Assembly (NCBI RefSeq): GCF_008635795.1
Contig: NZ_VWRQ01000003.1
Coordinates: 357,584-421,583, forward strand
Origin: Paenibacillus tepidiphilus
GTDB taxonomy: Bacteria; Bacillota; Bacilli; Paenibacillales; Paenibacillaceae
Reading direction: 5' to 3'
DNA: 64,000 nucleotides
Below the pieces are notes generated by a model, which worked only from the letters and a program-made list of their open reading frames with translations, was not told where the DNA came from and searched no databases. The position numbers and the translations under genes are program-made. This document shows positions 1 to 8,130 of the stretch, piece by piece (the stretch's first letter is position 1; the number at the start of each line of letters is the position of its first letter).

Positions 1-90
1 ACGGCCAAAGCGCTCATTCTGTTCGTTGCCGTCCTGATCGTTACGGTCATCCAGCTTACGTTCTTTAAGCGAAGAGAGGTTGAGGCATAA
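1..90 (+). CDS. Carbohydrate ABC transporter permease, MalF type (C-terminal end)
   Basis: Only the last 29 codons are in the window; the reading frame is open from base 1 to a TAA at 88-90. The visible peptide is one hydrophobic helix (around LILFVAVLIVTVIQ) followed by the charged tail FFKRREVEA, which is the usual end of the first permease in binding-protein-dependent sugar importers. The stop overlaps the start of the next permease by one base (TAATG), so the two are translationally coupled. The substrate cannot be told from this piece. The family call rests mainly on the coupled neighbour. Confidence 0.75.
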   Translation, partial: TAKALILFVAVLIVTVIQLTFFKRREVEA

Positions 91-926
91 TGACAAATAC
101 CAACAACAAAGCAGGCCGGATTGTTCTCGAAGTCGTACTTGTGCTTCTGTCGCTCCTGTTCCTGTATCCGCTGTTCCTGACGGTTATCAATTCTTTCAAA
201 AGCTTCGGCGAGGTCATGACCGACGTCATCGCCCTGCCGCAGAAGCTCCAGTTCAGCAACTATTCCTATGTGTGGGAGTTTATCAACTACCCGCGCCTGT
301 TCCTGAACAACTTCATCATCACCGGCCTGGGCCTGCTGGGGATTATCCTCGTCTCTTCCATCGCCGCCTACAAGCTGGCGCGGACGAAATCGCGCCTCAG
401 CGGAATCATTTACTTCATCTGCATTATGCCGATGCTGATCCCGTTTCAGTCGATCATGCTGACAGTACTGCAGACCTCGAAGAATCTGAATCTGTCAGAA
501 AGCACCTGGGGCCTCGGCCTCCTGTACTGGGGCTTCGGTGCCCCGCTCGCCGTCTTCATCTATCATGGCTTCGTCAAGGGCATCCCGCTGGAAATTGATG
601 AGAGCGCGACAATCGACGGCGCTTCCGGCTTCCGTCTCTTCTTCAGCGTCATCTTCCCGCTGCTGAAATCGGTCACAACGACGATCATCATCATTGACGT
701 GATGTGGATCTGGAACGACTTCCTGCTACCGCTGCTGATGGTCAACGGCTCGCCGACGACCAAGACGCTGACGCTCGCGGCTTATACCTTCGTCGGACAG
801 TACACCTCCGACTGGCAATATGCAATGACCGCCATGGTCATGGCCGTGCTGCCGTCCATTGTAGTCTTCATCTTCCTGCAGAAATACATCGTCAAGGGCG
901 TTGTCGCCGGTGCGGTGAAAGGATAA
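90..926 (+). CDS. Carbohydrate ABC transporter permease, MalG type
   Basis: This 278-residue integral membrane protein is the second permease of a sugar importer. Six hydrophobic segments are visible, beginning with one at about residues 11-33. The cytoplasmic EAA loop that contacts the ATPase is clear near residue 170 (PLEIDESATIDGASGFRLFF, followed by the IFPLLK stretch). The length is normal for the family. It starts at the ATG overlapping the upstream stop codon, with GAGAGG ahead of it, so it belongs to the same operon. It is the last gene before a strong terminator. No ATPase gene is nearby, as usual when a shared MsmX-type ATPase serves several importers (inference). Substrate unknown. 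Confidence 0.93.
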   Translation: MTNTNNKAGRIVLEVVLVLLSLLFLYPLFLTVINSFKSFGEVMTDVIALPQKLQFSNYSYVWEFINYPRLFLNNFIITGLGLLGIILVSSIAAYKLARTKSRLSGIIYFICIMPMLIPFQSIMLTVLQTSKNLNLSESTWGLGLLYWGFGAPLAVFIYHGFVKGIPLEIDESATIDGASGFRLFFSVIFPLLKSVTTTIIIIDVMWIWNDFLLPLLMVNGSPTTKTLTLAAYTFVGQYTSDWQYAMTAMVMAVLPSIVVFIFLQKYIVKGVVAGAVKG

Positions 927-941
927 ACTGCATGTAAATAA

Positions 942-990
942 GGGATGTTCCCCGCGAGCCATACTTCAGGCTCGCCGGGAACATCCCTTT
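942..990 (+). terminator. Rho-independent terminator after the sugar permease operon
   Basis: A long inverted repeat pairs GGGATGTTCCC with GGGAACATCCC, extended inward by GCGAGCC/GGCTCGC around a short loop, and is followed by TTTGTTT. It begins 16 bases after the permease stop. It also lies just beyond the 3' end of the converging minus-strand acetyltransferase gene, so it may act in both directions. Confidence 0.85.
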
Positions 991-1007
991 GTTTATGCAG
1001 CATGGAC

Positions 1008-1892
1008 TCAAGCCTGCGCCAGCTTCGGATAGCAGAGCGGCGTGATACTGTCCAGCTCCCGGGCCGGTCTGACGAACAATACTTCGTCCGAAGCGCCCGG
1101 GTCCACCGGGTACACCCGCTCCAGCAGTGAATCCGGCGTAAAGTGAAAGCGGACATGTCGAGTCTGTGAGGTGCACAGCGCCGGCAGCAGCCGCTCCAGC
1201 CGGACCGGAGCGGCACTTACCGCATCATAGAGATGCAGCGTCTCCCCTTCATGCTCAGCAACGACGATGACCCCCTCATCCGCGCAATAATACAGGGCGT
1301 CCGGAAATGCACCCAAGGCATAGTAGGAGAACAATCCGGTGTTGTTGACCACACCAAGCCGCCGGGAGACAGAGACCCGCGTTGCCAGCTTACGCTGCAG
1401 CAATTCCCAATCCTCCTCCGAAGAGAGATCCAGCTTGACGAAGCATAGTCCGGCGGCCGCTCCGGAGACATTTGGCACGTCCATTTCATACTCCGTAGTC
1501 GCTACAGCAGTGAAGCCGAATCTGGGATAGAAATCCAGCACATTGCGATTGGCAAATAAATAGAACAGGTCGAAGTCTCCGGCGTAGGTATCCAGCACAT
1601 CCTGGATAAGGCGCTTGGAATGCCCCTGGCCCCTGTGATCGGGATGAGTCATGACCGTGCCGATCTGTATGGCGCGGCGCAGCTCTCCGTTAATAACAAG
1701 GTCCATCTTGCTTATGGACACATTGGCGATGATTTCGTCGCCGCTGGCGATGGAATGGCAGATGTAGCGGTCATCCCAGCAGCCTCTTTGATACCACTCT
1801 TCAAAATCAAGACCGAAGACCATACCGGCAAGCCTGTTGAAGCTTGTCCGATTAATTACTTTATCTTTATATTCTGTGCTGCATAGAATCAT
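1008..1892 (-). CDS. GNAT family N-acetyltransferase (Eis-like two-domain layout)
   Basis: Predicted acetyltransferase of 294 residues. The acetyl-CoA binding loop is at residues 83-93 (HPDHRGQGHSK, matching the R/Q-x-x-G-x-G/A motif A of GNAT proteins), followed by the helix KRLIQDVLD and the later strand-helix FYPRFGF typical of motif B. The remaining half (about 150-294) is a separate domain without a recognised motif, the layout seen in Eis-type acetyltransferases, which carry extra C-terminal domains. The substrate is unknown. The start is an ATG preceded on the minus strand by GAAAGAGGCG. It is a single gene, convergent with the sugar permeases. Confidence 0.8.
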   Translation of the reverse strand: MILCSTEYKDKVINRTSFNRLAGMVFGLDFEEWYQRGCWDDRYICHSIASGDEIIANVSISKMDLVINGELRRAIQIGTVMTHPDHRGQGHSKRLIQDVLDTYAGDFDLFYLFANRNVLDFYPRFGFTAVATTEYEMDVPNVSGAAAGLCFVKLDLSSEEDWELLQRKLATRVSVSRRLGVVNNTGLFSYYALGAFPDALYYCADEGVIVVAEHEGETLHLYDAVSAAPVRLERLLPALCTSQTRHVRFHFTPDSLLERVYPVDPGASDEVLFVRPARELDSITPLCYPKLAQA

Positions 1893-2057
1893 GAGAACGC
1901 CTCTTTCCGTTCGGCAGTGTAATATAACTTAATCGTACGGATACAGATTAACACAGGTGATGCTGCCCATTCTCGGTAATGTACTGTTATACGCGTACTT
2001 TACCGCTCACGGCAAGCGTGAAGCCAATGCTATGCAATCTGTAGCAGCCCATGCACA

Positions 2058-2096
2058 AGAAAGAACCCGTTCCGGTGTTCCCGGACACGGGTTCCC
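2058..2096 (-). terminator. Terminator of the CapA-like gene
   Basis: The inverted repeat GAACCCGT/ACGGGTTC, with an inner TCCGG/CCGGA, is followed on the minus strand by TTTCTT. It lies about 70 bases beyond the stop of the capA-like gene. The rest of the 1893-2163 gap holds only the promoter region of the acetyltransferase and nothing else that I can name. Confidence 0.7.
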
Positions 2097-2163
2097 TCAA
2101 CTTACACGGTAGAGCAGCCGCTATCGAATTCTGTCTCCCTCTTGGAGAGTTCACCTACCCTAC

Positions 2164-3195
2164 CTACTGCTTCTCTGTTACGGCGCCGTCCGCCCCGATC
2201 CTGGCATTGTACGACAGACGGTTCAGCAGTCCGATGGTCTCTTTGTTGTACGCCGCCCCCATCAGGTTCGGCTGACCACCGATGATCTTGACCGGCGTAA
2301 TCCTGGCCGATAGCTCCTCCCCGCTGATGGTGAAGCGCAGGAGCATGGAATGCACGGTCTTCTCGCCGCCGCGGGTGGAACGGTTAAAGACAAAATTGCC
2401 GAGCGAATAATAGATCGGCTTATGCTTATAATATTCGATCCCCATGAGCGTGTGGCTATGCGCCCCGAGAATGATATCCGCACCGCTGTCAATCATCTGC
2501 CGGGCCAGCGTCCGCGATTCCTTCAGCGGATAGTCCTTGAACTCCTCATTCCAGTGCATGTAGACAATGGTATAATCGTCTGTTTGGGCTGATTTCCGGA
2601 TCGCCTGGAGCAGCGGTTCAGGCTCATAAGCCGACGCTGCGCCCGGACGGCTTGCCCCGGCATGCCACGAAGGGCCGGACAGCACCCGGCTGGCTCCCAG
2701 AATAGCGATGCGTTTGCCCTTAATTTGCTTAGTGTAAGGCATAAAGGCCTCTGCCGCATTCTTGCCGGCACCCGTATGGCCGAGCTTGTATTGGTCCAGA
2801 TAGCTCAAGGTATCGAGCATCGCATCCGGCCCGTAATCGAGAATATGATTGTTGGCCAGCGTCACCCCGTCGATGCCGGCAAAGCTCAGCCCGGCAAGTG
2901 TGGCCGGGCGGGAGCGGAAGACGAAGCTTTTGGCGGCGGGCTTGCCTCTGGTGGAGACCGGGGTCTCCAGATTGGCGAAGGCCAGATCCGCCTGTTGCAG
3001 CGCGGGAGCCACCTTCACAAACGGAAACTTGACGCCGTATGCGGCAATCTGCTCGCCGACGAAGCCGTCCAGCAGAATATCGCCGGCAAAGGCCAGCGTA
3101 ATATCCTTCTCCGCACCTGGAGCTTTGGCCCCGTAAGCACCCGGTGCGGGAACAAGCAGCAGAACAAGAAATAGTATAATAACCCCTTTACGCAA
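2164..3195 (-). CDS. CapA family protein (metallophosphoesterase-like, exported)
   Basis: A 343-residue protein of the CapA/PgsA family, which contains poly-gamma-glutamate synthesis proteins and many relatives of unknown role. An N-terminal signal peptide (residues 1-22, MRKGVIILFLVLLLVPAPGA) indicates export. The calcineurin-like metal-binding motifs are present in order: AGDI at 37-40, NLETP at 75-79, NNHILDYG from 115, HWNEEF near 218 and GAHSH near 248. No capBC or pgs genes accompany it, so a role in poly-gamma-glutamate synthesis is not supported by context. The start is a TTG behind GGGGAACGCGCAC; the good signal peptide beginning there supports it. Confidence 0.85.
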   Translation of the reverse strand: MRKGVIILFLVLLLVPAPGAYGAKAPGAEKDITLAFAGDILLDGFVGEQIAAYGVKFPFVKVAPALQQADLAFANLETPVSTRGKPAAKSFVFRSRPATLAGLSFAGIDGVTLANNHILDYGPDAMLDTLSYLDQYKLGHTGAGKNAAEAFMPYTKQIKGKRIAILGASRVLSGPSWHAGASRPGAASAYEPEPLLQAIRKSAQTDDYTIVYMHWNEEFKDYPLKESRTLARQMIDSGADIILGAHSHTLMGIEYYKHKPIYYSLGNFVFNRSTRGGEKTVHSMLLRFTISGEELSARITPVKIIGGQPNLMGAAYNKETIGLLNRLSYNARIGADGAVTEKQ

Positions 3196-3300
3196 GTGCG
3201 CGTTCCCCTTTATATTTTTTCTCTACTATAATAGAGGACGATTTCCGTATGAAGAGCCCAAAGTCCTGCATAACGCTTGCGCTCTTCTCTAATTTCGGGG

Positions 3301-3963
3301 TTACTGCCGCGGCGCTTTTTTGAGCACTGCCCGGAAGCAATGGAGGCCTCCCCACTGTTCTGTACGTACGGCATCCTCCGGCAGGGTGAAATCTGTATCC
3401 CCCCAGTATTGAAAGCCGGCCTGCAGTAGCACATCATTCATCTGCGGCAGGTTGACTGTGGGATGGTCGAAGGTCAGTACCAGAAGACCCTCACCATTCA
3501 GTGTCCGGTAAAATTCACCCACGGCCAGTACCGCATCGGCCAGCGAGAGATGCTCCAGCACGGAAATGCAAAATATCGTATCAAAGCTCTCATCGGCATA
3601 GGGCAGTGCCGTGAGGTCTGCCTGGGCAAAATGCAGGCGGCTGCGCTTCCGTTCATCCACCTGAGCGGCTGCCTCTACGCCGATATCGTCGGCAATCTCC
3701 TGGATAACGGCATCCCAGGACAAAATCCGGGCATCGAGATCACAGGCATATACCTCGCTGGAGAAGCCGGCAAGATAGAATTTGAGCGGGTGGGAAATAC
3801 CGCAGGCAGCATCCAGAACAGTATCATGGGGCGAGATAAAGTTGGTGCACCATGCATATTCATAGGGCCTGCTCCACCAGGCTTCCGGCAGATCATAAAT
3901 CAGCTTGTCGCGGCGGGCATCGTTCGTTACAAAAAAGCGCGAGACGTAAGGGTGTGTCGGCAT
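3301..3963 (-). CDS. Class I SAM-dependent methyltransferase
   Basis: Predicted methyltransferase of 220 residues acting on an unknown substrate. The SAM-binding motif I is VLDAACG, followed by an acidic end of strand 2 (VYACDLDARI). Post-I regions include LHFAQADLTALPYADESFD and CISVLEHL, the usual Methyltransf_11 pattern. A longer reading frame begins at 4026, but the ATG at 3963 is preceded by AAAGGAGTCTTGGCC, a clear ribosome site at good distance, so I start there (MPTHPYVSRFF). It stands alone, downstream of the epimerase terminator and upstream of the capA-like gene. Confidence 0.85.
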   Translation of the reverse strand: MPTHPYVSRFFVTNDARRDKLIYDLPEAWWSRPYEYAWCTNFISPHDTVLDAACGISHPLKFYLAGFSSEVYACDLDARILSWDAVIQEIADDIGVEAAAQVDERKRSRLHFAQADLTALPYADESFDTIFCISVLEHLSLADAVLAVGEFYRTLNGEGLLVLTFDHPTVNLPQMNDVLLQAGFQYWGDTDFTLPEDAVRTEQWGGLHCFRAVLKKAPRQ

Positions 3964-4049
3964 GGCCAAGACTCCTTTATCAGGGGTTATCGGTAGTGAG
4001 AGTATATTCAGGAAAGCTTGAATCATGCCATAACCTCACCGCACAGCAA

Positions 4050-4080
4050 AGACGGCGGTCCTGCAGCGGACCGCCGCCTT
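4050..4080 (-). terminator. Terminator of the reductase-epimerase pair
   Basis: The stem GGCGGTCC/GGACCGCC with a short loop is followed on the minus strand by TTTGCTG. It sits about 30 bases past the epimerase stop and ends the minus-strand pair. Confidence 0.6.
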
Positions 4081-4108
4081 CCTTCCTGCCCGCCGGGATC
4101 AGGCAAGC

Positions 4109-5131
4109 TTATACATAATAAGACAAGAGCTTGGCGTCCACGCCATGCTTCCCGATCAGCATATCCAGCACCGAAGACCAGGCCAGATCGGTCGTGCGCA
4201 GCAGCGGGTGGTTCTCGAACCATAATACCGACTGTTTGATGCCTTCGGCAAACGGAACGGTCGCTTCATAATCCGGCACCAGCCGTTTGATCTTGCTGTT
4301 GTCGAATACAGAGCTGACCGCCTGATCCCCGATCAGTCCGTCCGCCGTTCCCGCCGGTGCATGGGCGGCAATGAAATCGGTGGACATATGGACCACCTTG
4401 GGCTCCCGCCTTGCCGCCTCGCCGATGGCGGCATAGATCTGATTCCAGCTCAGCACCTCGTCCGAGGTGATATGAACCGCCTCGCCGATCGCCTCCGGAT
4501 GGCCGAGCAGGCCGACAAAGCCCTTGGCGAAATCGGCGTTATGCGTGAGCGTCCACAGCGAGGTGCCGTCCCCGTGAATGACCAGCGGCTGGCCCTTGCG
4601 GATACGCTCGATCAGCGACCACGGGTGCTTCCAGCTGTTCAGCGCCGCCGGAATGGTAGTAATGCCGTAAGTATGCGACGGACGGACAATGGTCACCGGA
4701 AAGCCGCTGGTTCTGTGCACTTCCAGGAGCAGCTCCTCACAGGCGATTTTGTCGCGTGAATATTGCCAGTACGGATTGGCCAGCGGCGTCTCCTCCGTAA
4801 TCCGGTAATGACGCTGCGGCTTCTGATAGGCTGAGGCCGAACTGATGAAAATGTACTGCTTCGTCTTGCCGGCAAACAGCTCAATGTCAAGCTGCACATG
4901 CCGGGGAGTAAATGCGATCCAGTCCACGACGACATCGAATTCATAGCCCTTGAGCGCTTCGGCCGCACCGGCGCTGTCGCGGATGTCTCCGCGGATGACC
5001 TGCGCCCCATGCGGCACAAGGTCGCTGCGTTCGCCGCGGTTAAACAGATACAGCTCAATGCCGCGCCGGACAGCCAGCTTGGACACTGCTTCACTGATCA
5101 ATCCCGTTCCTCCGATAAACAATACCTTCAT
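4109..5131 (-). CDS. NAD-dependent epimerase/dehydratase family protein (extended SDR)
   Basis: A 340-residue extended short-chain dehydrogenase. The N-terminus has the Rossmann glycine motif GGTGLI (residues 7-12) and the NADP-type stretch LFNRGERSDL. The catalytic Tyr-x-x-x-Lys is YSRDK near residue 130, with a serine pair in ISSASAYQK ahead of it. Full length for the family. It lies 18 bases after the aldo/keto reductase gene and probably shares its transcript. The likely reaction is on a nucleotide-linked or free sugar, or another polyol-type substrate, but nothing in the context fixes this. The start is an ATG next to GAAAGGAGCAGAACGGG. Confidence 0.85.
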   Translation of the reverse strand: MKVLFIGGTGLISEAVSKLAVRRGIELYLFNRGERSDLVPHGAQVIRGDIRDSAGAAEALKGYEFDVVVDWIAFTPRHVQLDIELFAGKTKQYIFISSASAYQKPQRHYRITEETPLANPYWQYSRDKIACEELLLEVHRTSGFPVTIVRPSHTYGITTIPAALNSWKHPWSLIERIRKGQPLVIHGDGTSLWTLTHNADFAKGFVGLLGHPEAIGEAVHITSDEVLSWNQIYAAIGEAARREPKVVHMSTDFIAAHAPAGTADGLIGDQAVSSVFDNSKIKRLVPDYEATVPFAEGIKQSVLWFENHPLLRTTDLAWSSVLDMLIGKHGVDAKLLSYYV

Positions 5132-5149
5132 CCCGTTCTGCTCCTTTCT

Positions 5150-6088
5150 TTAGCCGAGTATTTCTTCGATACGGGTCAATACTTCCTCCGGAAGTTCGAT
5201 ACCCGAAGCCTGTACATTCTCTTCGACCTGCTCCGGCCGGCTTGCGCCCACCAGCGCGCTGGCCACGTTGCCCTGGCGCAGCACCCAGGCCAGGGCCAGA
5301 TTGCCGACCGAAATGTCCAGTTCTCCGGCGATGCCGGAGAGCGCCTGCACCTTGGCCAGCTTCTCCTCCGTTATATTCTTGCGCAGCCCTTCCAGTTTGG
5401 CTGCACGGCTGTCCTCGGGAATGCCGCCCCCGGCGCTGTACTTGCCGGTCAGAAGGCCCTGGGCCAACGGCGAGAACACCACTTGTCCGATGCCTTTGCT
5501 CTCGCCGAGCGGAATGATCTCCTTCTCAATATAACGGTTGAACATATTGTAGATTGGCTGGTTCACGACGATACGGTCCAGCAGATAGCGGTCGGCGACC
5601 GCCAAGGCCTCCGTCATCTGCGCCGCTGTCCATTCGCTGACCCCGACATACAGCACCTTGCCCTGGCGGACCAGGTCATCCAGCGCGCGCAGGGTTTCCT
5701 CCAGCGGTGTATCGGGATCGAAGCGGTGGCAATAATAAATATCGACATAGTCCGCACCCAGCCGCTTGAGGCTGGCATGGCACTGCTCGGTGATATGCTT
5801 GCGTGACAAGCCCCGGTCATTGGGTCCTTCGCCCATTACGCCATATACCTTGGTGGCGAGCACATAGGAATCACGGGGGAAGCCGCGCAGCGTCTCGCCC
5901 AGCAGCTTCTCTGCCGCTCCGCGCTCATACACATTGGCCGTGTCAAAGAAATTGATGCCGAGGCCGTAAGCGGTTTCAATCGCCTTGACGGCATTCTCCC
6001 GCTCTACATAGCCTCCGTACGTTAACCAACTGCCCAGGCTGATCTCACTGACCCTCAGTCCGGTGCCGCCCAATTTGCGGTATTTCAT
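5150..6088 (-). CDS. Aldo/keto reductase
   Basis: An NADPH-dependent oxidoreductase of 312 residues with the (beta/alpha)8 fold. The catalytic tetrad is complete: Asp49 and Tyr54 in FFDTANVYERGAAEKLLGE, Lys80 in VLATKVYG and His121 in YYCHRFD. The sequence is closest in style to the Kv-beta/YghZ branch (RGLSRKHI, YNMFNRYIE, SPLAQGLLTGKY). The ribosome site GGAGAGGAG precedes the ATG. It is the first gene of a two-gene unit with the epimerase and is divergent from the FMN reductase gene across a 250-base AT-rich region. The physiological substrate is unknown. Confidence 0.92.
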   Translation of the reverse strand: MKYRKLGGTGLRVSEISLGSWLTYGGYVERENAVKAIETAYGLGINFFDTANVYERGAAEKLLGETLRGFPRDSYVLATKVYGVMGEGPNDRGLSRKHITEQCHASLKRLGADYVDIYYCHRFDPDTPLEETLRALDDLVRQGKVLYVGVSEWTAAQMTEALAVADRYLLDRIVVNQPIYNMFNRYIEKEIIPLGESKGIGQVVFSPLAQGLLTGKYSAGGGIPEDSRAAKLEGLRKNITEEKLAKVQALSGIAGELDISVGNLALAWVLRQGNVASALVGASRPEQVEENVQASGIELPEEVLTRIEEILG

Positions 6089-6253
6089 CTGAACACTCCT
6101 CTCCTTATCTGCGGTTCCCCGGAGGAACCGGTTGGTTCATGCCCTTTTATTCTAGAGCAGATTGTCTCACATTTCTATCCATTTGTAGAATGTCTATGAA
6201 AGTCTATGAATGAAGCTATCAAAACACCCAAATTAATAGTTTCAAAAATATAC

Positions 6254-6281
6254 TTGCTTAATAAAAGTAATATGCTATAAT
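6254..6281 (+). promoter_or_regulatory. Sigma-A promoter for the FMN reductase gene
   Basis: TTGCTT (6254-6259) and TATAAT (6276-6281) are separated by 16 bases in an AT-rich region, about 60 bases before the start codon. Nearly the same decamer, AATAGTTTCA near 6228 and AATTAGTTTCA near 6279, flanks the -35 and overlaps the -10. This could be an operator for a redox-type repressor (inference). Confidence 0.65.
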
Positions 6282-6339
6282 TAGTTTCATCAGAAGAAAA
6301 GCACTGGCAACCAAAACATACTCTTGGGAGGTAATTTAA

Positions 6340-6882
6340 ATGAGCCAATTAAACATCGGAATTATTCTGGGAAGCACACGTCAGGGACGGGTTAGCCCGC
6401 AAGTCGGAGAGTGGGTTAAGGGCATCGCCGACGAACGGGGCGACGCCAGCTATGAGATTGTCGACATCGCCGACTTCAAGCTGCCGCTGCTTGGCGAGAC
6501 AGACGACATCGAACCGGCCAAGGCCTGGGCGGCGAAGCTGGCAACCCTGGACGGCTTCGTATTCATCGTGCAGGAATATAACCACAGCCTCACCGGGGCG
6601 CTGAAGAATGCGCTGGATTCGGCCCGAGACGAGTGGAACAACAAGGCGGCCGGCATTGTCAGCTATGGCTCCGGCGGCGGAATCCGCGCCGCAGAGCATC
6701 TGCGCGGCATCCTTGGCGAACTGCAGGTAGCCGATGTCCGGGTGCATCCGCTGCTGTCCTTGTTCACTGACTTTGAGAACGGCACGGTGTTCAAGCCGGC
6801 CGATCTGCACAAGGCCAATGTTAATGCCATGCTGGACCAGGTTCTGGCCTGGAGCGGGGCTCTCAAGACACTGCGCCAATAA
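6340..6882 (+). CDS. NAD(P)H-dependent FMN reductase (NADPH_red family)
   Basis: A flavodoxin-fold oxidoreductase of 180 residues. The phosphate loop for FMN is GSTRQGR (residues 11-17), followed by DIADFKLPLL. The second FMN contact region is EYNHSLTGALKNALD, and SYGSGGGIRAAEHLR provides the third loop. These are the hallmarks of azoreductase and quinone-reductase relatives. The start ATG follows GGGAGG at 6327-6332. It is monocistronic: it has its own promoter upstream and a terminator 17 bases after the stop. It is divergent from the aldo/keto reductase, so the two may share redox or electrophile control (inference). Confidence 0.9.
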   Translation: MSQLNIGIILGSTRQGRVSPQVGEWVKGIADERGDASYEIVDIADFKLPLLGETDDIEPAKAWAAKLATLDGFVFIVQEYNHSLTGALKNALDSARDEWNNKAAGIVSYGSGGGIRAAEHLRGILGELQVADVRVHPLLSLFTDFENGTVFKPADLHKANVNAMLDQVLAWSGALKTLRQ

Positions 6883-6898
6883 CCATTCGCATGCTCGA

Positions 6899-6928
6899 AG
6901 CCACTTCCATCAGGGAGTGGCTTTTTTG
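6899..6928 (+). terminator. Terminator of the FMN reductase gene
   Basis: The stem AGCCACT/AGTGGCT with a short interrupted loop is followed directly by TTTTTT, right after the reductase stop. Confidence 0.85.
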
Positions 6929-6957
6929 CCGTTTCCAGGCCGCTGCAGCATAATGTA

Positions 6958-6986
6958 TTGACAGTCTGCGCGAACGAAGTTATTTT
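6958..6986 (+). promoter_or_regulatory. Sigma-A promoter of the ROK regulator gene
   Basis: A perfect -35, TTGACA (6958-6963), is 17 bases from TATTTT (6981-6986). Downstream, the AT-rich stretch ATGTTATTATAAGTGTTAT before the ribosome site is imperfectly symmetric and could be the ROK protein's own operator (inference). Confidence 0.7.
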
Positions 6987-7045
6987 ATTAATGTTATTAT
7001 AAGTGTTATCAAAAGTAGTATATTAAACCGATAAGGAGATAGCTT

Positions 7046-8074
7046 ATGCAGCCTGTTACCCATAACACGGTTCAGCTCAAACGTCTTAATGTGGAGCTGG
7101 TACGCAATGCCCTGAAGGCGATGGGCGTGGCTACCAAGGCCGCGATTGCCCAAACCACCACTCTTAGTGTAGCTACCTGCAGCACAATTCTTAACGAACT
7201 GCTGAAGACTGGTGAAGTACTGGAGACGGAATCCGGGGAATCCAGCGGCGGACGGCCGGCTAAGCAGTATCAGTACAATGCCGATTACGCCTATGTGCTT
7301 CTGCTGCTTGTACGCACAGAAGGCGGTGTACATTCCATCAAGGCGGTGCTGGCCAATATGCTGGGCGAGCCTGCCCGTGAAGACACACATACCTACTCTG
7401 AGATTGATGCCGGGACCATTGAGGCGCTGGTGGAGCGCTATATATCGGAACACCCTAATGTGCAGGCGGCCGGAATCGGCATTCCGGGAGTCGCCCGCAG
7501 CGGCGTCATCGGCATCTGCGACGTTCCCGCCTTGTCCGGGGTCGATCTGGGGGGACGCCTGGAAGACAAGTATGGCCTGAAGGTTACGGTTGAGAACGAC
7601 ATGAACCTGACCATTTACGGCTTCTACCGGATGCAGAACTACGATGAAGAGAAGACACTCGCCATTGTCACGTTTCCGCGAAATCACTTTCCGGGCGCGG
7701 GCTTCATTGTCGACGGCCGCATCCTTGCGGGCAACACCCGCTTCGGCGGTGAGGTGTCTTATCTGCCCTTCGGAATTACGCGCGCGGAGCAGCTGCAATT
7801 AATGCACACCACGGGCGGGTTTCTGGAGCTTGCTGTGAAGACGGTGATTTCGATCATCGCCATCATCAATCCGCTCTCCATTGTGCTGACCGGCGATTTA
7901 TTCCGCGAATCCATGCGGGAAGCGCTGGAAGCGGGCTGCCGCCGGGAGATTCCCGCCGAACATATGCCGCTGCTGATCATCAGGCAGGATACGGAGCCGG
8001 AATATGTGTCCGGACTGACTGCCATGACACTCGAAAGCCTGTCATACCATTTACAGCTGGTCGAGCGGCGCTGA
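7046..8074 (+). CDS. ROK family transcriptional regulator (NagC/XylR type)
   Basis: A 342-residue repressor-type protein. Residues about 10-75 form a winged helix-turn-helix (VRNALKAMGVATKAAIAQ, then VATCSTILNELLKTGEV and the wing SSGGRPAKQY). The rest is a ROK domain with the sugar-kinase-like motif GIGIPGVARSGVIGI and later VENDMNLTIYGFY. The zinc-binding cysteines of ROK kinases are not visible, in keeping with a regulator and not an enzyme. AAGGAGATAGCTT precedes the ATG. Next come an MFS transporter and a GH13 enzyme on the same strand, so it probably controls uptake and breakdown of an oligosaccharide (inference). Confidence 0.88.
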   Translation: MQPVTHNTVQLKRLNVELVRNALKAMGVATKAAIAQTTTLSVATCSTILNELLKTGEVLETESGESSGGRPAKQYQYNADYAYVLLLLVRTEGGVHSIKAVLANMLGEPAREDTHTYSEIDAGTIEALVERYISEHPNVQAAGIGIPGVARSGVIGICDVPALSGVDLGGRLEDKYGLKVTVENDMNLTIYGFYRMQNYDEEKTLAIVTFPRNHFPGAGFIVDGRILAGNTRFGGEVSYLPFGITRAEQLQLMHTTGGFLELAVKTVISIIAIINPLSIVLTGDLFRESMREALEAGCRREIPAEHMPLLIIRQDTEPEYVSGLTAMTLESLSYHLQLVERR

Positions 8075-8130
8075 GCCATATTTATTCTAAAGCTATATTC
8101 ATGTATTCAAACATACCAGGGGGTCGCACA

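Noticed and set aside
2164..3195. Poly-gamma-glutamate capsule locus
   Set aside because: Only a CapA-like protein is present. There is no capB, capC or pgsE nearby, so the pathway is not supported.
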